Positions 25,722-33,996 of a DNA stretch of 64,000 bases are shown piece by piece (the first letter of the stretch is position 1; each line of letters opens with the position of its first letter). The DNA is from Streptomyces nojiriensis (GTDB lineage Bacteria > Actinomycetota > Actinomycetes > Streptomycetales > Streptomycetaceae): the NCBI RefSeq assembly GCF_017639205.1, contig NZ_CP071139.1:4713001-4777000 (forward strand). Direction: 5' to 3'. A model generated the notes under the pieces. It was not told where the DNA came from. It saw only the letters and a list, made by a program, of their open reading frames with translations, and did no database searches. The translations under genes and the position numbers were made by a program.

Positions 25722-26867
25722 ATGTCGACGAGGGTGACAGTAGTGGGCGGCGGAGTGATCGCCCTGCTCACGGCGGTCGAGTGCGTGCTCGACGGACACC
25801 GGGTCACGGTCGTGGACCAGGGCCCCATCCCGCACAGCAGAGCCACCTCTTTCGACCAGCACCGGATCCTGCGGGCCCTGCACCCGGCGGACCCGCGGAC
25901 CACGGCGGCCGCACTGCGTGCGCACCGCCGCTGGGTCGAACTGGAGGAACTGTTCCTGACGCGGTTCTACGAGCAGGTCGGTTCGCTGACCGTCCTGCCG
26001 CCCGCGGCCGCGACGGACGCGGCGGCCATGCTCGCCGACGCCGGCGGCCACGCCAGGGAACTGACGGCGGCCGGCCTGGCCGACCGCTATCCGCACCTGC
26101 ACGTGGGCGGCGGCCTCGGCGCGGTACTGGAGGACGAGGCGGGCGTACTGCTCGCCGAACGGGTCCTCGCCGCCTGCGTCGGCTGGCTGAAGTGGCAGCG
26201 GGGCATCGAGCTGATCGAGCACCGGGCCGTGACCGCCGTCGACGGCGAGAGCGGCAGCGTACGGCTGGTGGACGGGCAGGTGCTGCACAGCGACGCGGTG
26301 CTGGTGGCCGTGGGCCCCTGGTCCCGGGACCTGCTGCCGCCGAGCATCGCCGAGCGGCTGACCCTGTACCGGCAGTCCCTCCTCTACTGCCGGGTGCCCC
26401 GGCAGCAGTCGCAGGCCTGGGCGGCCACTCCGGCCATACCGGCCCTGGGCACCGAGGGCGGAGCCTGGCTGATCCCGCCGGTGGCGGGCACGGCACTCAA
26501 GCTGACTTCGGCCACCGCCTGCCGGGCGGTGGACGCGATCACCGACTACGCCACCGACCCGTACTGGCAGCGCAAGCTGGAGAAGGAGTTCGGGGACATC
26601 CTCCCCGGCTTCGGACCGGCCTGGGTCACCGCGGCCAAGGACGCCTACTACTCGGCCTTCTCGCCGACGGGCGGCCCGCTGCTGGTCGCCCTGGGCGGCG
26701 CGGGATTCGCGTACGCGGCCTGCGGTGGCACATCCTTCAAGTTCGCGCCGCTCATCGCGCGGTCGCTGGCCGACCGGATGACCGGCAGGAGTCCGTCGCC
26801 GATCGGCCTCGGGGCGCTCGACGGGCCACCGCTGGACGTCCACACCCCGCAGCTCGCGGGACTGTGA
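25722..26867 (+). CDS. FAD-dependent amino-acid oxidase-type enzyme (Spb39/glycine-oxidase-like)
   Basis: 381 residues with GGAGG six bases before the ATG at 25722. The dinucleotide motif VVGGGVIALLTAVECVLDGH is at the N-terminus. The DAO-family C-terminus (YYSAFSPTGGPLLVALGGAGFAYAACGGTSFKFAPLIA) completes FAD binding. In the s56-p1 pathway a flavoprotein of this type oxidatively cleaves the lysine part from the N-N-linked conjugate and frees hydrazinoacetic acid. Its presence in the same operon as the N-hydroxylase/cupin/MetRS set supports the same role here. A simple amino-acid oxidase is the alternative. Confidence 0.83.
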   Translation: MSTRVTVVGGGVIALLTAVECVLDGHRVTVVDQGPIPHSRATSFDQHRILRALHPADPRTTAAALRAHRRWVELEELFLTRFYEQVGSLTVLPPAAATDAAAMLADAGGHARELTAAGLADRYPHLHVGGGLGAVLEDEAGVLLAERVLAACVGWLKWQRGIELIEHRAVTAVDGESGSVRLVDGQVLHSDAVLVAVGPWSRDLLPPSIAERLTLYRQSLLYCRVPRQQSQAWAATPAIPALGTEGGAWLIPPVAGTALKLTSATACRAVDAITDYATDPYWQRKLEKEFGDILPGFGPAWVTAAKDAYYSAFSPTGGPLLVALGGAGFAYAACGGTSFKFAPLIARSLADRMTGRSPSPIGLGALDGPPLDVHTPQLAGL

Positions 26868-26896
26868 GCGGCGGCCGGATGAGCAAGGAGCGTGCC

Positions 26897-27874
26897 ATGG
26901 CGACGGTGGACGACGTACGGCGGCTCGCGATGGGCCTGCCGAGGACCGAGGAGCACCTGATCCGGGACCGGGTGAAGTTCCGGATCGGCAGGATCGTCTA
27001 CCTCGCCCTGTCCCGGGACGAGAGCGAACTCGGCTTCGCCTTCCCCAAGGAGGAGCGGTCGGCGCTGGTGGCCGCCGAGCCGGAGAAGTTCTTCCTGCCC
27101 CGGGAGTCCGATCTGCGCTTCCACTGGGCGCAGGCGCGCCTGGCGGCCCTGGACGTCGACGAGCTGACGGAGCTGGTCACCGAGGCCTGGCGGATGGTGG
27201 TGCCCGCCAAGGTCGCCCGCGCCCACCTGGACCCGCCGGCCGCGCCGCCGCTCCCGCCCGCGCCGTCCCTGGCCGAACTGAGGTCCTCGGCAGAGGTGTT
27301 CAACGGCTTCGCGGGCGTGGACCGCAGCTGGCAGGCGCTGCGCGAGGAGACCGGCGGCGCCCTCGACCTCTCCCTCGCCGCACACCGCAGCGCCCTGCAC
27401 CGCTGGCTGAACTCCTGGGGCTGCCGCATCCGTTACCCGCGCGAGGGCGAGCCCGACACCTTCGGCGCGGGGCTCGCCGCATGGTGGGGGCGGCACAGCC
27501 TGGCGCACGCACCGCTGGCCCGGCTCACCCCGCGGGAGATCTCCCGGTTCGCCGCCGCCTACGAGGAGCTGGCGGCGCTGCCGATCGGCCGCCGCAGCCT
27601 CGGCCCGACCGCCGCGGCCAAGGCCCTGTACGCACTGCGGCCCGAGTCGGTCATGCCGTGGGACGCGGCGATCGCGCAGCGGCTGCACGGGGTCCGGGAC
27701 GGGGCCGCCTTCGCCCGCCACCTGGAGCTCGGCCGGAGCTGGGCGCGTACGGTGCTGGAGCAGGGCGGCGGTCTCGGCGAGGCGGCCCTGTGCGCCGAGA
27801 TCGGCCGGCCCGGGGTGTCCCTCGCCAAGATCCTCGACGAACACCTCTACGTCACGATCACCCACGCGGCCTGA
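26897..27874 (+). CDS. MmcQ/YjbR-like domain fused to an uncharacterised domain
   Basis: 325 residues from ATG 26897 (AAGGAG six bases upstream; an in-frame ATG at 26879 is less likely). Residues 1-115 look like the MmcQ/YjbR fold (LPRTEEHLIRDRVKFRIGRIVYLAL, FFLPRESDLRFHWAQARLAALD). After a Pro-rich linker, residues 140-325 form an alpha-helical domain I do not recognise (LGPTAAAKALYALRPESVMPWDAAIAQRL). MmcQ-like proteins have been linked loosely to DNA binding and to mitomycin-type clusters. It is the last plus-strand gene before a convergent regulator. A resistance role is possible but unproven. Confidence 0.6.
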   Translation: MATVDDVRRLAMGLPRTEEHLIRDRVKFRIGRIVYLALSRDESELGFAFPKEERSALVAAEPEKFFLPRESDLRFHWAQARLAALDVDELTELVTEAWRMVVPAKVARAHLDPPAAPPLPPAPSLAELRSSAEVFNGFAGVDRSWQALREETGGALDLSLAAHRSALHRWLNSWGCRIRYPREGEPDTFGAGLAAWWGRHSLAHAPLARLTPREISRFAAAYEELAALPIGRRSLGPTAAAKALYALRPESVMPWDAAIAQRLHGVRDGAAFARHLELGRSWARTVLEQGGGLGEAALCAEIGRPGVSLAKILDEHLYVTITHAA

Positions 27875-27880
27875 GGCGGC

Positions 27881-29374
27881 CTACCTCGGCTGCCGCACGT
27901 GCGCCTGGCCCCGCGCCGCAGCGGGTGCGGGCGCGGCCGCCGGGTCCTCCTCCGTCGGGTCGGGCTGGGTCAGCGCGTACGCCCGGGCCATCGGCGTCAG
28001 CCCGTACTGCCCCGGCAGGTCGGAGTGGTCGAGCAGCCCCGCGTCGAGGAGCCGTTCGAGGAGGTCCTCCACCGGCTGCGCGGACCGCTCGACCAGCATG
28101 GCGAGCGCGTCCGCCGACTCGTACACCACGTTGTCCACGGAGGGCGGGTTGTCGGAGCCGGCGAACTGGCGCAGCATCAGCCGCGCCCACGGGGTCAGCA
28201 GCCGGTAGGCGCTGTCGAGGCGGTTGCTCAGCGCGTCGTCGCCGATCTGCAGCCGGGCCAGGAAGCGGCCGGATGCCCGCTGCCCGGCGCGCCCGTCGTG
28301 GCCGCCCGGCCCGCCCGGACCGTCCCCGAGCAGCTCGGACACGGAGTCCTGGAGCATCCATTCGGGGCGGGCCGCGATGCGCCGGCCGGCCAGGTTGAGC
28401 GCCAGCGGCAGGTCCCCGCAGGCGTCGGCGAGGCGCAGGCAGGCGCGCGGCTCGGTACCGACCCGGTCGCCGCCGAGAAGCTGCGCGAGCAGCTCCATGG
28501 ACTCGTCGCGGTCCAGTGCGGGGAGCCGGATCCGGCCAATTCCGTCGAGGCCCAGTAGACGCGATCGGCTGGTGATGATGATGCGGCTCTCGGGCGCCGC
28601 GATGAGGAGTTCCCGGATCTGCCGCTCGTGCTGCACGCCGTCCAGCACCACCAGCAGCCGCCGCCGGTTCAGGAGCGACCGGTACAGGCCAATTCTCTGA
28701 CCGGGATCGTTCGGGATCCGGTCGGCGGGGATGCCGAGTGCCTCCAGGAAACCGCCCGCGATTCCGGCGGCGTCCTTGCGGCCGTCGGCGGCCGGGTCGA
28801 GGTTCGCGTAGAGCTGCCCGTCGGGCAGGTTCACGGCGAGTTCGTGGGCGAGCCGCAGGGCGAAGGCCGTCTTGCCCACACCCACCTGACCGCTGATCAC
28901 CAAGGGCGCCGCGGGGCGCTGCCCGCCGTACGAGGGGGCGGTCAGGGCCCGCGCCCGCTGCAGCAGCTCACGCCGTCCCACCAGGGGATGAGCCTCCATC
29001 GGCAGCTGTGAGGGGGGCGGCAGCACGGCGCGTACGTCGGCCGCGCGCAGCTCGTTCTCCTGGTGCTGCTGCACGGCTTTGACCGCCGGACGGGCGGTTC
29101 CGTCGTCCCCGTCGGCCCGTGCCGCCTCGTGCCAGCGGCGCTCCCAGGTGGCGCGGTCACCGCCGCAGGCCTCGGCGAAGGCGAGGGCCACCTGCAGCGT
29201 CGGGAGGCGGTAGCCGGCGGCCGCGTCGGAGAGCACGGACGCGGAGAACATGGCCCGGGTGGCCATGTCGCGGTAGCCGGGACTGCCGGCCGCGGTCCGC
29301 AGCCTGCGCAACTCCCGGGCGAACGCGGTGACTGGTCCGGCATCGGGGGCCAGTGGTCTCTCCAGTCTTCCCAC
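27881..29374 (-). CDS. XRE/NB-ARC ATPase regulator
   Basis: 497 residues, GTG start with AAGGAG six bases upstream. An N-terminal helix-turn-helix of the XRE-like type (FARELRRLRTAAGSPGYRDMATRAMFSASVLSDAAAGYRLPTL) is followed by an NB-ARC ATPase with P-loop SGQVGVGKTAFALRLAHEL and Walker B region LLVVLDG. No SARP or TPR domain is present. It is divergent from the large SARP gene at 29548 and converges with the cluster operon, stopping seven bases after the MmcQ-like gene. It probably senses a nucleotide or ligand and controls the right arm of the cluster. Confidence 0.8.
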   Translation of the reverse strand: MGRLERPLAPDAGPVTAFARELRRLRTAAGSPGYRDMATRAMFSASVLSDAAAGYRLPTLQVALAFAEACGGDRATWERRWHEAARADGDDGTARPAVKAVQQHQENELRAADVRAVLPPPSQLPMEAHPLVGRRELLQRARALTAPSYGGQRPAAPLVISGQVGVGKTAFALRLAHELAVNLPDGQLYANLDPAADGRKDAAGIAGGFLEALGIPADRIPNDPGQRIGLYRSLLNRRRLLVVLDGVQHERQIRELLIAAPESRIIITSRSRLLGLDGIGRIRLPALDRDESMELLAQLLGGDRVGTEPRACLRLADACGDLPLALNLAGRRIAARPEWMLQDSVSELLGDGPGGPGGHDGRAGQRASGRFLARLQIGDDALSNRLDSAYRLLTPWARLMLRQFAGSDNPPSVDNVVYESADALAMLVERSAQPVEDLLERLLDAGLLDHSDLPGQYGLTPMARAYALTQPDPTEEDPAAAPAPAAARGQAHVRQPR

Positions 29375-29466
29375 AGCCTGCTCCTTCGGTACTCGCTCCG
29401 TGTGCTGCCTGCTCCGGGCCGCCCATGAACTGTCCGTGTCGGCCTTCCTGATCTGCTACCGGATGC

Positions 29467-29496
29467 TTACCGCCTGCTAGGAGGAACCCCTATGAT
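29467..29496 (+). promoter_or_regulatory. Candidate promoter of the large SARP gene
   Basis: A good -10 hexamer TATGAT (29491-29496) is preceded 18 bases earlier by TTACCG. The leader would be about 45 bases to ATG 29548. A perfect TTGACA lies at 29501-29506, but nothing matches a -10 at the right distance, and it would leave almost no leader. Confidence 0.35.
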
Positions 29497-29547
29497 CCGG
29501 TTGACATGGCCTGGCCAGGGGCCTTGTTCTTTGGGGGTGGATGTCCG

Positions 29548-32500
29548 ATGCCGGGGGCGGATGCGGAGTCCGGGGAGAGACGAAGCGTGGATCCTGCGGG
29601 GGGCAGGCTGCGCTTCAACGTGCTCGGATCGCTTGAGGGATGGTTCGGAGAAGTACGGCTGAGGCTGGGGGGAGCGATCCAGGAACGGGTCCTGTGCGTC
29701 CTGCTGCTCGAAGCCGGCCGGGTGGTGCCCGTGGCCCGCCTCGTCGAGGCGACCTGGGAGAAGGACCCGCCGGTGACCGCGGCGCACCAGGTCCGCAAGG
29801 CCGTCGCCGACCTGCGGCGGCGCATACCCACCGGCACCGAGGTGATCGCCACCGACGGGCCGGGATACCGCGTGGTGGTGGCGGACGACCAAGTCGACCT
29901 CCTGGAGTTCGACGCCCTGACCAGGGCGGCGGGCCAGGCACTGCGGGAAGGCGGGCAGGCCGCGGCCGCCGAGGCGCTGCGGGCCGCCCTCGCGCTGTGG
30001 CGGGGACCGGTCCTGTCCGGCACCGGCGGACCGGTGATCGAGGCCGCGGCGACCGCGCTGGACGAGCGCCGGCTGGCCGCCGCCGAGCAGTTCTTCGACC
30101 TGTGCCTCGCACTGGGCGAGAGCGGTGAGCTCATCCCGGGCCTGCGTGCGCTGATCACCCAGCACCCGCTGCGGGAGACGCTGCGCGGCCAGCTGATGCT
30201 CGCCCTGTACCGCTCCGGGCGGCAGGCCGAGGCGCTCAGGGAGTACGGAGAGGTCCGCGAGCTGCTCGTGGAAGAGCTCGGGATCGACCCGGGCCCCCGG
30301 CTGGCCAGGCTGTACGAGGCGATCCTGCGGGACAGCCCCGAGCTGGCCGCGCCCGAACGGCCGGCGCCGGTGACCGTGGCGCCCGTACGCCCGGCGTCCG
30401 GGCCGGCGGCCCCCGTGGAGCCGCTGTCCGATCCGGCCGGGCCCCGGGCCGCGGTGCCACAGGGCGCGGCGCCCCAGGCCCCGGCCGGCACGGAACCGGA
30501 CCGGGAAGGGGAGCCGGGAACGCGCACCGGGCCGGCCGACGCCCCGTGCACCCTGCCGAACGACCTGCCGGACTTCACCGGACGCGCCAAGGAACTGGCC
30601 GAGCTCTTCGACTTCGTGCAGGACGAGGGCCGGGGCAGCGAGCGCTACGCCCGGATCGTGGCCATCGACGGCATGGGCGGGATGGGCAAGACCACCTTGG
30701 CCGTGCGCGCCGCGCACCGGCTGGCCGACCGGTATCCCGACGGGCAGCTCCACATAGACCTGCACGGATTCACCCCGGGCCGGGAGCCCGTGACGCCCAC
30801 CGCCGCGCTCGACAGCCTGCTGCGGACCCTCGGTACCCCGGGCGACCGGATTCCCGAGGACCTGGAGGGGCGCACCGCCCTGTGGCGGTCGAAGCTGGAC
30901 GGCCGCCGGATGCTGCTCCTGTTCGACAACGCGGTCGACGCGGCGCAGATCAGGCCCCTGCTGCCGGCCTCGCCCGGCTGTCTCGCCCTGATCACCAGCC
31001 GCGGGCGGCTGCTGGACCTCGACGGCGTCGAGTGGGTGTCCATCGGGATGATGGAACCCGAGGACAGCACCAGCCTGATGGCGGAGACCCTCGGTACCAC
31101 CCGGGTGGCCGCCGAGCCGGCGGCCTCCGCCGAACTGGCCGAGCTGTGCGGGCACCTGCCGCTGGCGCTGCGGATAGCGACCGCCCGGCTGCGCAACAGG
31201 CCGCGCTGGACGGTGCGTTATCTGGTCGAGCGGCTGCGCGACGAGAAACGCCGGATGGACGAGCTGAGTTCGGGAGAGCGCAGCGTCGCGGCGACCCTCC
31301 GGCTGTCGTACCTGGCGATGGACGAGGAGTACCGGACAGCGTTCCGCATCCTCAGCCTGTACCCGTGCGCCGGGACGGACGTCCATTCGGCAGCGGCGCT
31401 CCTCGGCACGACCGTCCGGGACGCCGAGGACGCCCTGGAATTCCTGCTCGACGTCCACCTGGTCCAGCAGCCCGACATCGGCCTCTACACCTTCCACGAC
31501 CTGGTGCGCAGTTTCGCCCAGAGCCTGCGGGGGCCGGCGACGGCGGACGACGACGCGGCGGCGGTCGAGCGGCTGCTCGGCTACTACCTGACGGCGTCGA
31601 ACAAGGCCTGTGAAGTGCTCTTCCCGGGGCGGGAGCGCCGGCCCACCGGCATCGCGCCCTACCAGGGCGAACTTCCGTCCCTCAGGGACGCCGAGCAGGC
31701 CGTGCGGTGGTTCGACCGCGAGCAGGCCGGACTGCTGGCGGCCGTGTCGCTCGCCGAGCGGTGCGGCCACGACCGGTACGCGGCCTGCCTGAGCCGCAAT
31801 GTGGGCTTCCACCTGCACACGCACGGACAGCTCGACGAGTTCTGGAGCGTCGGGCACCTCGCGGTGGCCGCCGCCCGCCGGCTCGACGATCCGGCGCTTC
31901 TCGGCATCAGCCTGGCCAATCTGGGCGCGGCCTGCTGGAAGCTGGGCCGCTTCGAGGAAGGGCTGGAGGTGGCCGCGGAGGCGCGCGACACGGCGATCCG
32001 CGCCGGGGACCGGCACACCGAGGCGCACAGCGAATCGACCCTCGGGCTGCTGATGTCGATGCTCGGGAGGTACGGGGAGGCCCTCCCGCTCCTGGAGCGG
32101 TCCGTGGCCGTGGCCCGCGAACTGGGCAATCTGCGGGCGGAGTCGGAGAGTCTGACGACCCTCAGCACGCTGTACGAGAGGTGGGGGCGCTATCCGGAGG
32201 CGGCCGCCGCCGCCCGCCGGGCGATCGAGATCGACCGCGGCCTCGGCTACCGCGGCAACGAGATCGTGGCCCTGACCGATCTGGCCTTCGCGCAGGTGGG
32301 CCTCGGCGAGTTCGCGGACGCGGACGCCAGTCTCAAGCGCGCCCGCGACTTGTGCGACGAGACCAGATCGCCCGGCGACGTCGCCCTGCTGCTCGCGCTG
32401 TCCGCGCAGGTCGCGCACGAGCGGGGCGACGGGCCTCAGGCGCGCGCGTTCGCCGAGCGCTCCCTGGTCCTCGGCCGCACCAGCGGCGCGCCGATCCGGC

Positions 32501-32754
32501 TCGCGAAGGTCGAGAACGTCCTCGGCCGGCTCCACCTGCTGTGGGGGGAGCACGAGGTGGCCCTGGCCCTGCACGCACACGCCCACAAGATCGCGGAGCC
32601 GATGAGCTTCCGTGCCGAGGAGGCGTCCGGACTGGTGGGCATGGCCCGTGCGGCCGAGGCGCTCGGGGACGCCCCGGCCGCGGCCGGACACCGCGCGGCC
32701 GCCGAGGAGTTATTCGCCTTCATGAGCCTGCCGGCGCACCGCCGGACGTACTGA
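29548..32754 (+). CDS. AfsR-type SARP regulator (BTAD, NB-ARC, TPR)
   Basis: 1068 residues from ATG 29548; an in-frame ATG at 29506 would add 14 residues. Domains in order: SARP winged helix (about 15-95, LRFNVLGSLEGWFGEVRL), bacterial transcriptional activation domain (about 100-255), a Pro/Ala-rich linker, NB-ARC with P-loop DGMGGMGKTTLAV near 375, and a C-terminal TPR region (about 720-1060) with repeated YGEALPLLERSVAVARELG-like units. A TTA codon at 32710-32712 near the 3' end makes full-length synthesis bldA-dependent. It likely activates the cluster in response to a ligand sensed by the TPR part. Confidence 0.9.
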   Translation: MPGADAESGERRSVDPAGGRLRFNVLGSLEGWFGEVRLRLGGAIQERVLCVLLLEAGRVVPVARLVEATWEKDPPVTAAHQVRKAVADLRRRIPTGTEVIATDGPGYRVVVADDQVDLLEFDALTRAAGQALREGGQAAAAEALRAALALWRGPVLSGTGGPVIEAAATALDERRLAAAEQFFDLCLALGESGELIPGLRALITQHPLRETLRGQLMLALYRSGRQAEALREYGEVRELLVEELGIDPGPRLARLYEAILRDSPELAAPERPAPVTVAPVRPASGPAAPVEPLSDPAGPRAAVPQGAAPQAPAGTEPDREGEPGTRTGPADAPCTLPNDLPDFTGRAKELAELFDFVQDEGRGSERYARIVAIDGMGGMGKTTLAVRAAHRLADRYPDGQLHIDLHGFTPGREPVTPTAALDSLLRTLGTPGDRIPEDLEGRTALWRSKLDGRRMLLLFDNAVDAAQIRPLLPASPGCLALITSRGRLLDLDGVEWVSIGMMEPEDSTSLMAETLGTTRVAAEPAASAELAELCGHLPLALRIATARLRNRPRWTVRYLVERLRDEKRRMDELSSGERSVAATLRLSYLAMDEEYRTAFRILSLYPCAGTDVHSAAALLGTTVRDAEDALEFLLDVHLVQQPDIGLYTFHDLVRSFAQSLRGPATADDDAAAVERLLGYYLTASNKACEVLFPGRERRPTGIAPYQGELPSLRDAEQAVRWFDREQAGLLAAVSLAERCGHDRYAACLSRNVGFHLHTHGQLDEFWSVGHLAVAAARRLDDPALLGISLANLGAACWKLGRFEEGLEVAAEARDTAIRAGDRHTEAHSESTLGLLMSMLGRYGEALPLLERSVAVARELGNLRAESESLTTLSTLYERWGRYPEAAAAARRAIEIDRGLGYRGNEIVALTDLAFAQVGLGEFADADASLKRARDLCDETRSPGDVALLLALSAQVAHERGDGPQARAFAERSLVLGRTSGAPIRLAKVENVLGRLHLLWGEHEVALALHAHAHKIAEPMSFRAEEASGLVGMARAAEALGDAPAAAGHRAAAEELFAFMSLPAHRRTY

Positions 32755-32760
32755 GCGCGC

Positions 32761-32807
32761 ACGGGGAAGTGCCCCGCACCGGAACCCGGTGCGGGGCACT
32801 TCCCCGT
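32761..32807. terminator. Bidirectional terminator hairpin
   Basis: Perfect 22-base arms with a three-base loop, beginning ACGGGGAAGTGCCCC. It lies between the SARP gene stop at 32754 and the convergent small-peptide gene ending at 32826, so it can serve both. Confidence 0.85.
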
Positions 32808-32825
32808 ACGGGGCGGGCGGCGGGT

Positions 32826-33005
32826 CTACCGGGGGGACGGGACCGGGGTCGGGGCCGGGGAGGCGACACCCGGACCCTTGTCGTCCGCCAGCACCTGGTA
32901 GCCGGAGGGCTGGCCGGCGTCCACCGGGCTGCTGACCGTCACACCGACTCCGATCGCCAGAGCTGCCGCGATGATCCCGATCAGTCCAGCCAGCTTGCTG
33001 CGCAT
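32826..33005 (-). CDS. Small exported or membrane-anchored peptide, 59 residues
   Basis: A 59-residue protein: positively charged start MRSK, a hydrophobic stretch of about 20 residues (LAGLIGIIAAALAIGVGVTV), then a short hydrophilic tail SSPVDAGQPSGYQVLADDKG ending in a Pro-rich segment. It has a G-run eight bases before the ATG. It looks like a signal peptide or anchor plus a ~30-residue extracellular tail. It lies 85 bases downstream of an ATP-grasp gene on the same strand and converges on the TPR-containing SARP. It may be a signalling peptide for that regulator or a substrate of the ATP-grasp protein. Neither is proven. Confidence 0.65.
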   Translation of the reverse strand: MRSKLAGLIGIIAAALAIGVGVTVSSPVDAGQPSGYQVLADDKGPGVASPAPTPVPSPR

Positions 33006-33090
33006 GTGTGGAACCCCCTGGTGTGTACCCGGTGCGGCTCCCGTGTGCTGCGGTGGCCGCTCTCGACAAGACAAAGACTGGCCGCAGCCC

Positions 33091-33996
33091 TTACCGGTCC
33101 GTTCCCCTCTCGATACCGCTCGTGACCGTGGCGCGGGAACGGCCGGTACCGTGCCGTTCCCGGTCCGGTTCCGTGGCCGCCGCGATACGCGAGCCCCGCG
33201 CGCTGACCAGCACGTCCGTCCGCGTGGTGCCCGATTCGTACCCGGCCAGATCCAGCAGGGCCCGTACCGTCGCGCGGATCCCGGCCTGCTCCGCGTCGTG
33301 GAGCGGCGCCGCCGTTCCCTCGGGAGCGATGTCCGCGACCAGGTGCATACCGTCGACGGTCAGCGTCTCCACCCTGAACTTCGCTCCCGTCAAGAGCTCT
33401 TCGACGAGATAGGGAGCCGAGTGCCGGGCGGTGACCGCCTGTTCGGCCCACCGGGCCAGTGCGGGCCGGTCGTGCACCGGAACGGTCCACCAACACCCGG
33501 ACTTGTCGGCCGACTTGATGACCACGGGCAGGGGGAATTCCTCCGCCAGCGAGCACGCCTCCGTGATGGAGCGGGCCTCCTCGGCACGTACCGCGGAGGT
33601 CCGGCTCTCGTTGAGGATCCGCCGGATCGTCAACGCGTCCGGCAGCCCGCGGGCCGGCTTCCCGCGGCTGTCGGACAACTCCCGCAGCACCTCCTCGGCG
33701 GCGGCCGCGGCTCCGCTGCCGAGACCCCTTTCGAGATCGCTCGAGAGGTAGAGGATCTGCCCGATCCCGTGTTCGGCGACCGTGTCCGTCAGCAGGGCGC
33801 GCAGCGCGTCCGGGTCCTCGAAGTCCACGCGCAGGAGCCGCTGCGGGGGCAGCTCCGCGGGAAGCCGCGCGTCCGGTGGGCGGGGTACGGGATCGGACAC
33901 CACCCAGACGTCCAGGCCCGCCACGACCGCGGCGCTCACGAGCCCGGGTCCGGGCCTGACCAGCACTACCCGCTCCGCAGCCTGTCTGATGATCAC
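33091..33996 (-). CDS. Divergent ATP-grasp-like protein, no. 5
   Basis: About 301 residues from GTG 33996, which has GGAGGAG six bases upstream; ATG 34011 is an alternative. The pre-ATP-grasp domain (RVVLVRPGPGLVSAAVVAGLDVWVV) and ATP-binding core (LPVVIKSADKSGCWWTV; YLVEELLTGAKFRVETLTVDG) are visible. The terminal metal motif seen in the other four ligases (E-x-N/G-x-R) is not: the end reads DVLVSARGSRIAAATEPDRER. The protein is about 110 residues shorter than those. It may be inactive, regulatory, or a variant that modifies the peptide encoded just downstream. Confidence 0.7.
   Translation of the reverse strand: MIIRQAAERVVLVRPGPGLVSAAVVAGLDVWVVSDPVPRPPDARLPAELPPQRLLRVDFEDPDALRALLTDTVAEHGIGQILYLSSDLERGLGSGAAAAAEEVLRELSDSRGKPARGLPDALTIRRILNESRTSAVRAEEARSITEACSLAEEFPLPVVIKSADKSGCWWTVPVHDRPALARWAEQAVTARHSAPYLVEELLTGAKFRVETLTVDGMHLVADIAPEGTAAPLHDAEQAGIRATVRALLDLAGYESGTTRTDVLVSARGSRIAAATEPDRERHGTGRSRATVTSGIERGTDR

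Noticed and set aside
4204..26867. Complete streptozotocin pathway assigned gene by gene
   Set aside because: No glucosamine-specific enzyme is recognisable, and I cannot recall the reference gene order reliably. Only the SznE/SznF pair is supported.
29501..29529. TTGACA as the -35 of the large SARP promoter
   Set aside because: The hexamer 17 bases downstream (TTGTTC) is a poor -10, and the leader would be too short for the ribosome site.
32826..33996. Classical graspetide (omega-ester peptide) cluster
   Set aside because: The small peptide lacks repeated Thr/Ser-Glu/Asp core motifs, has a membrane-type leader, and the ATP-grasp protein lacks the final catalytic motif.
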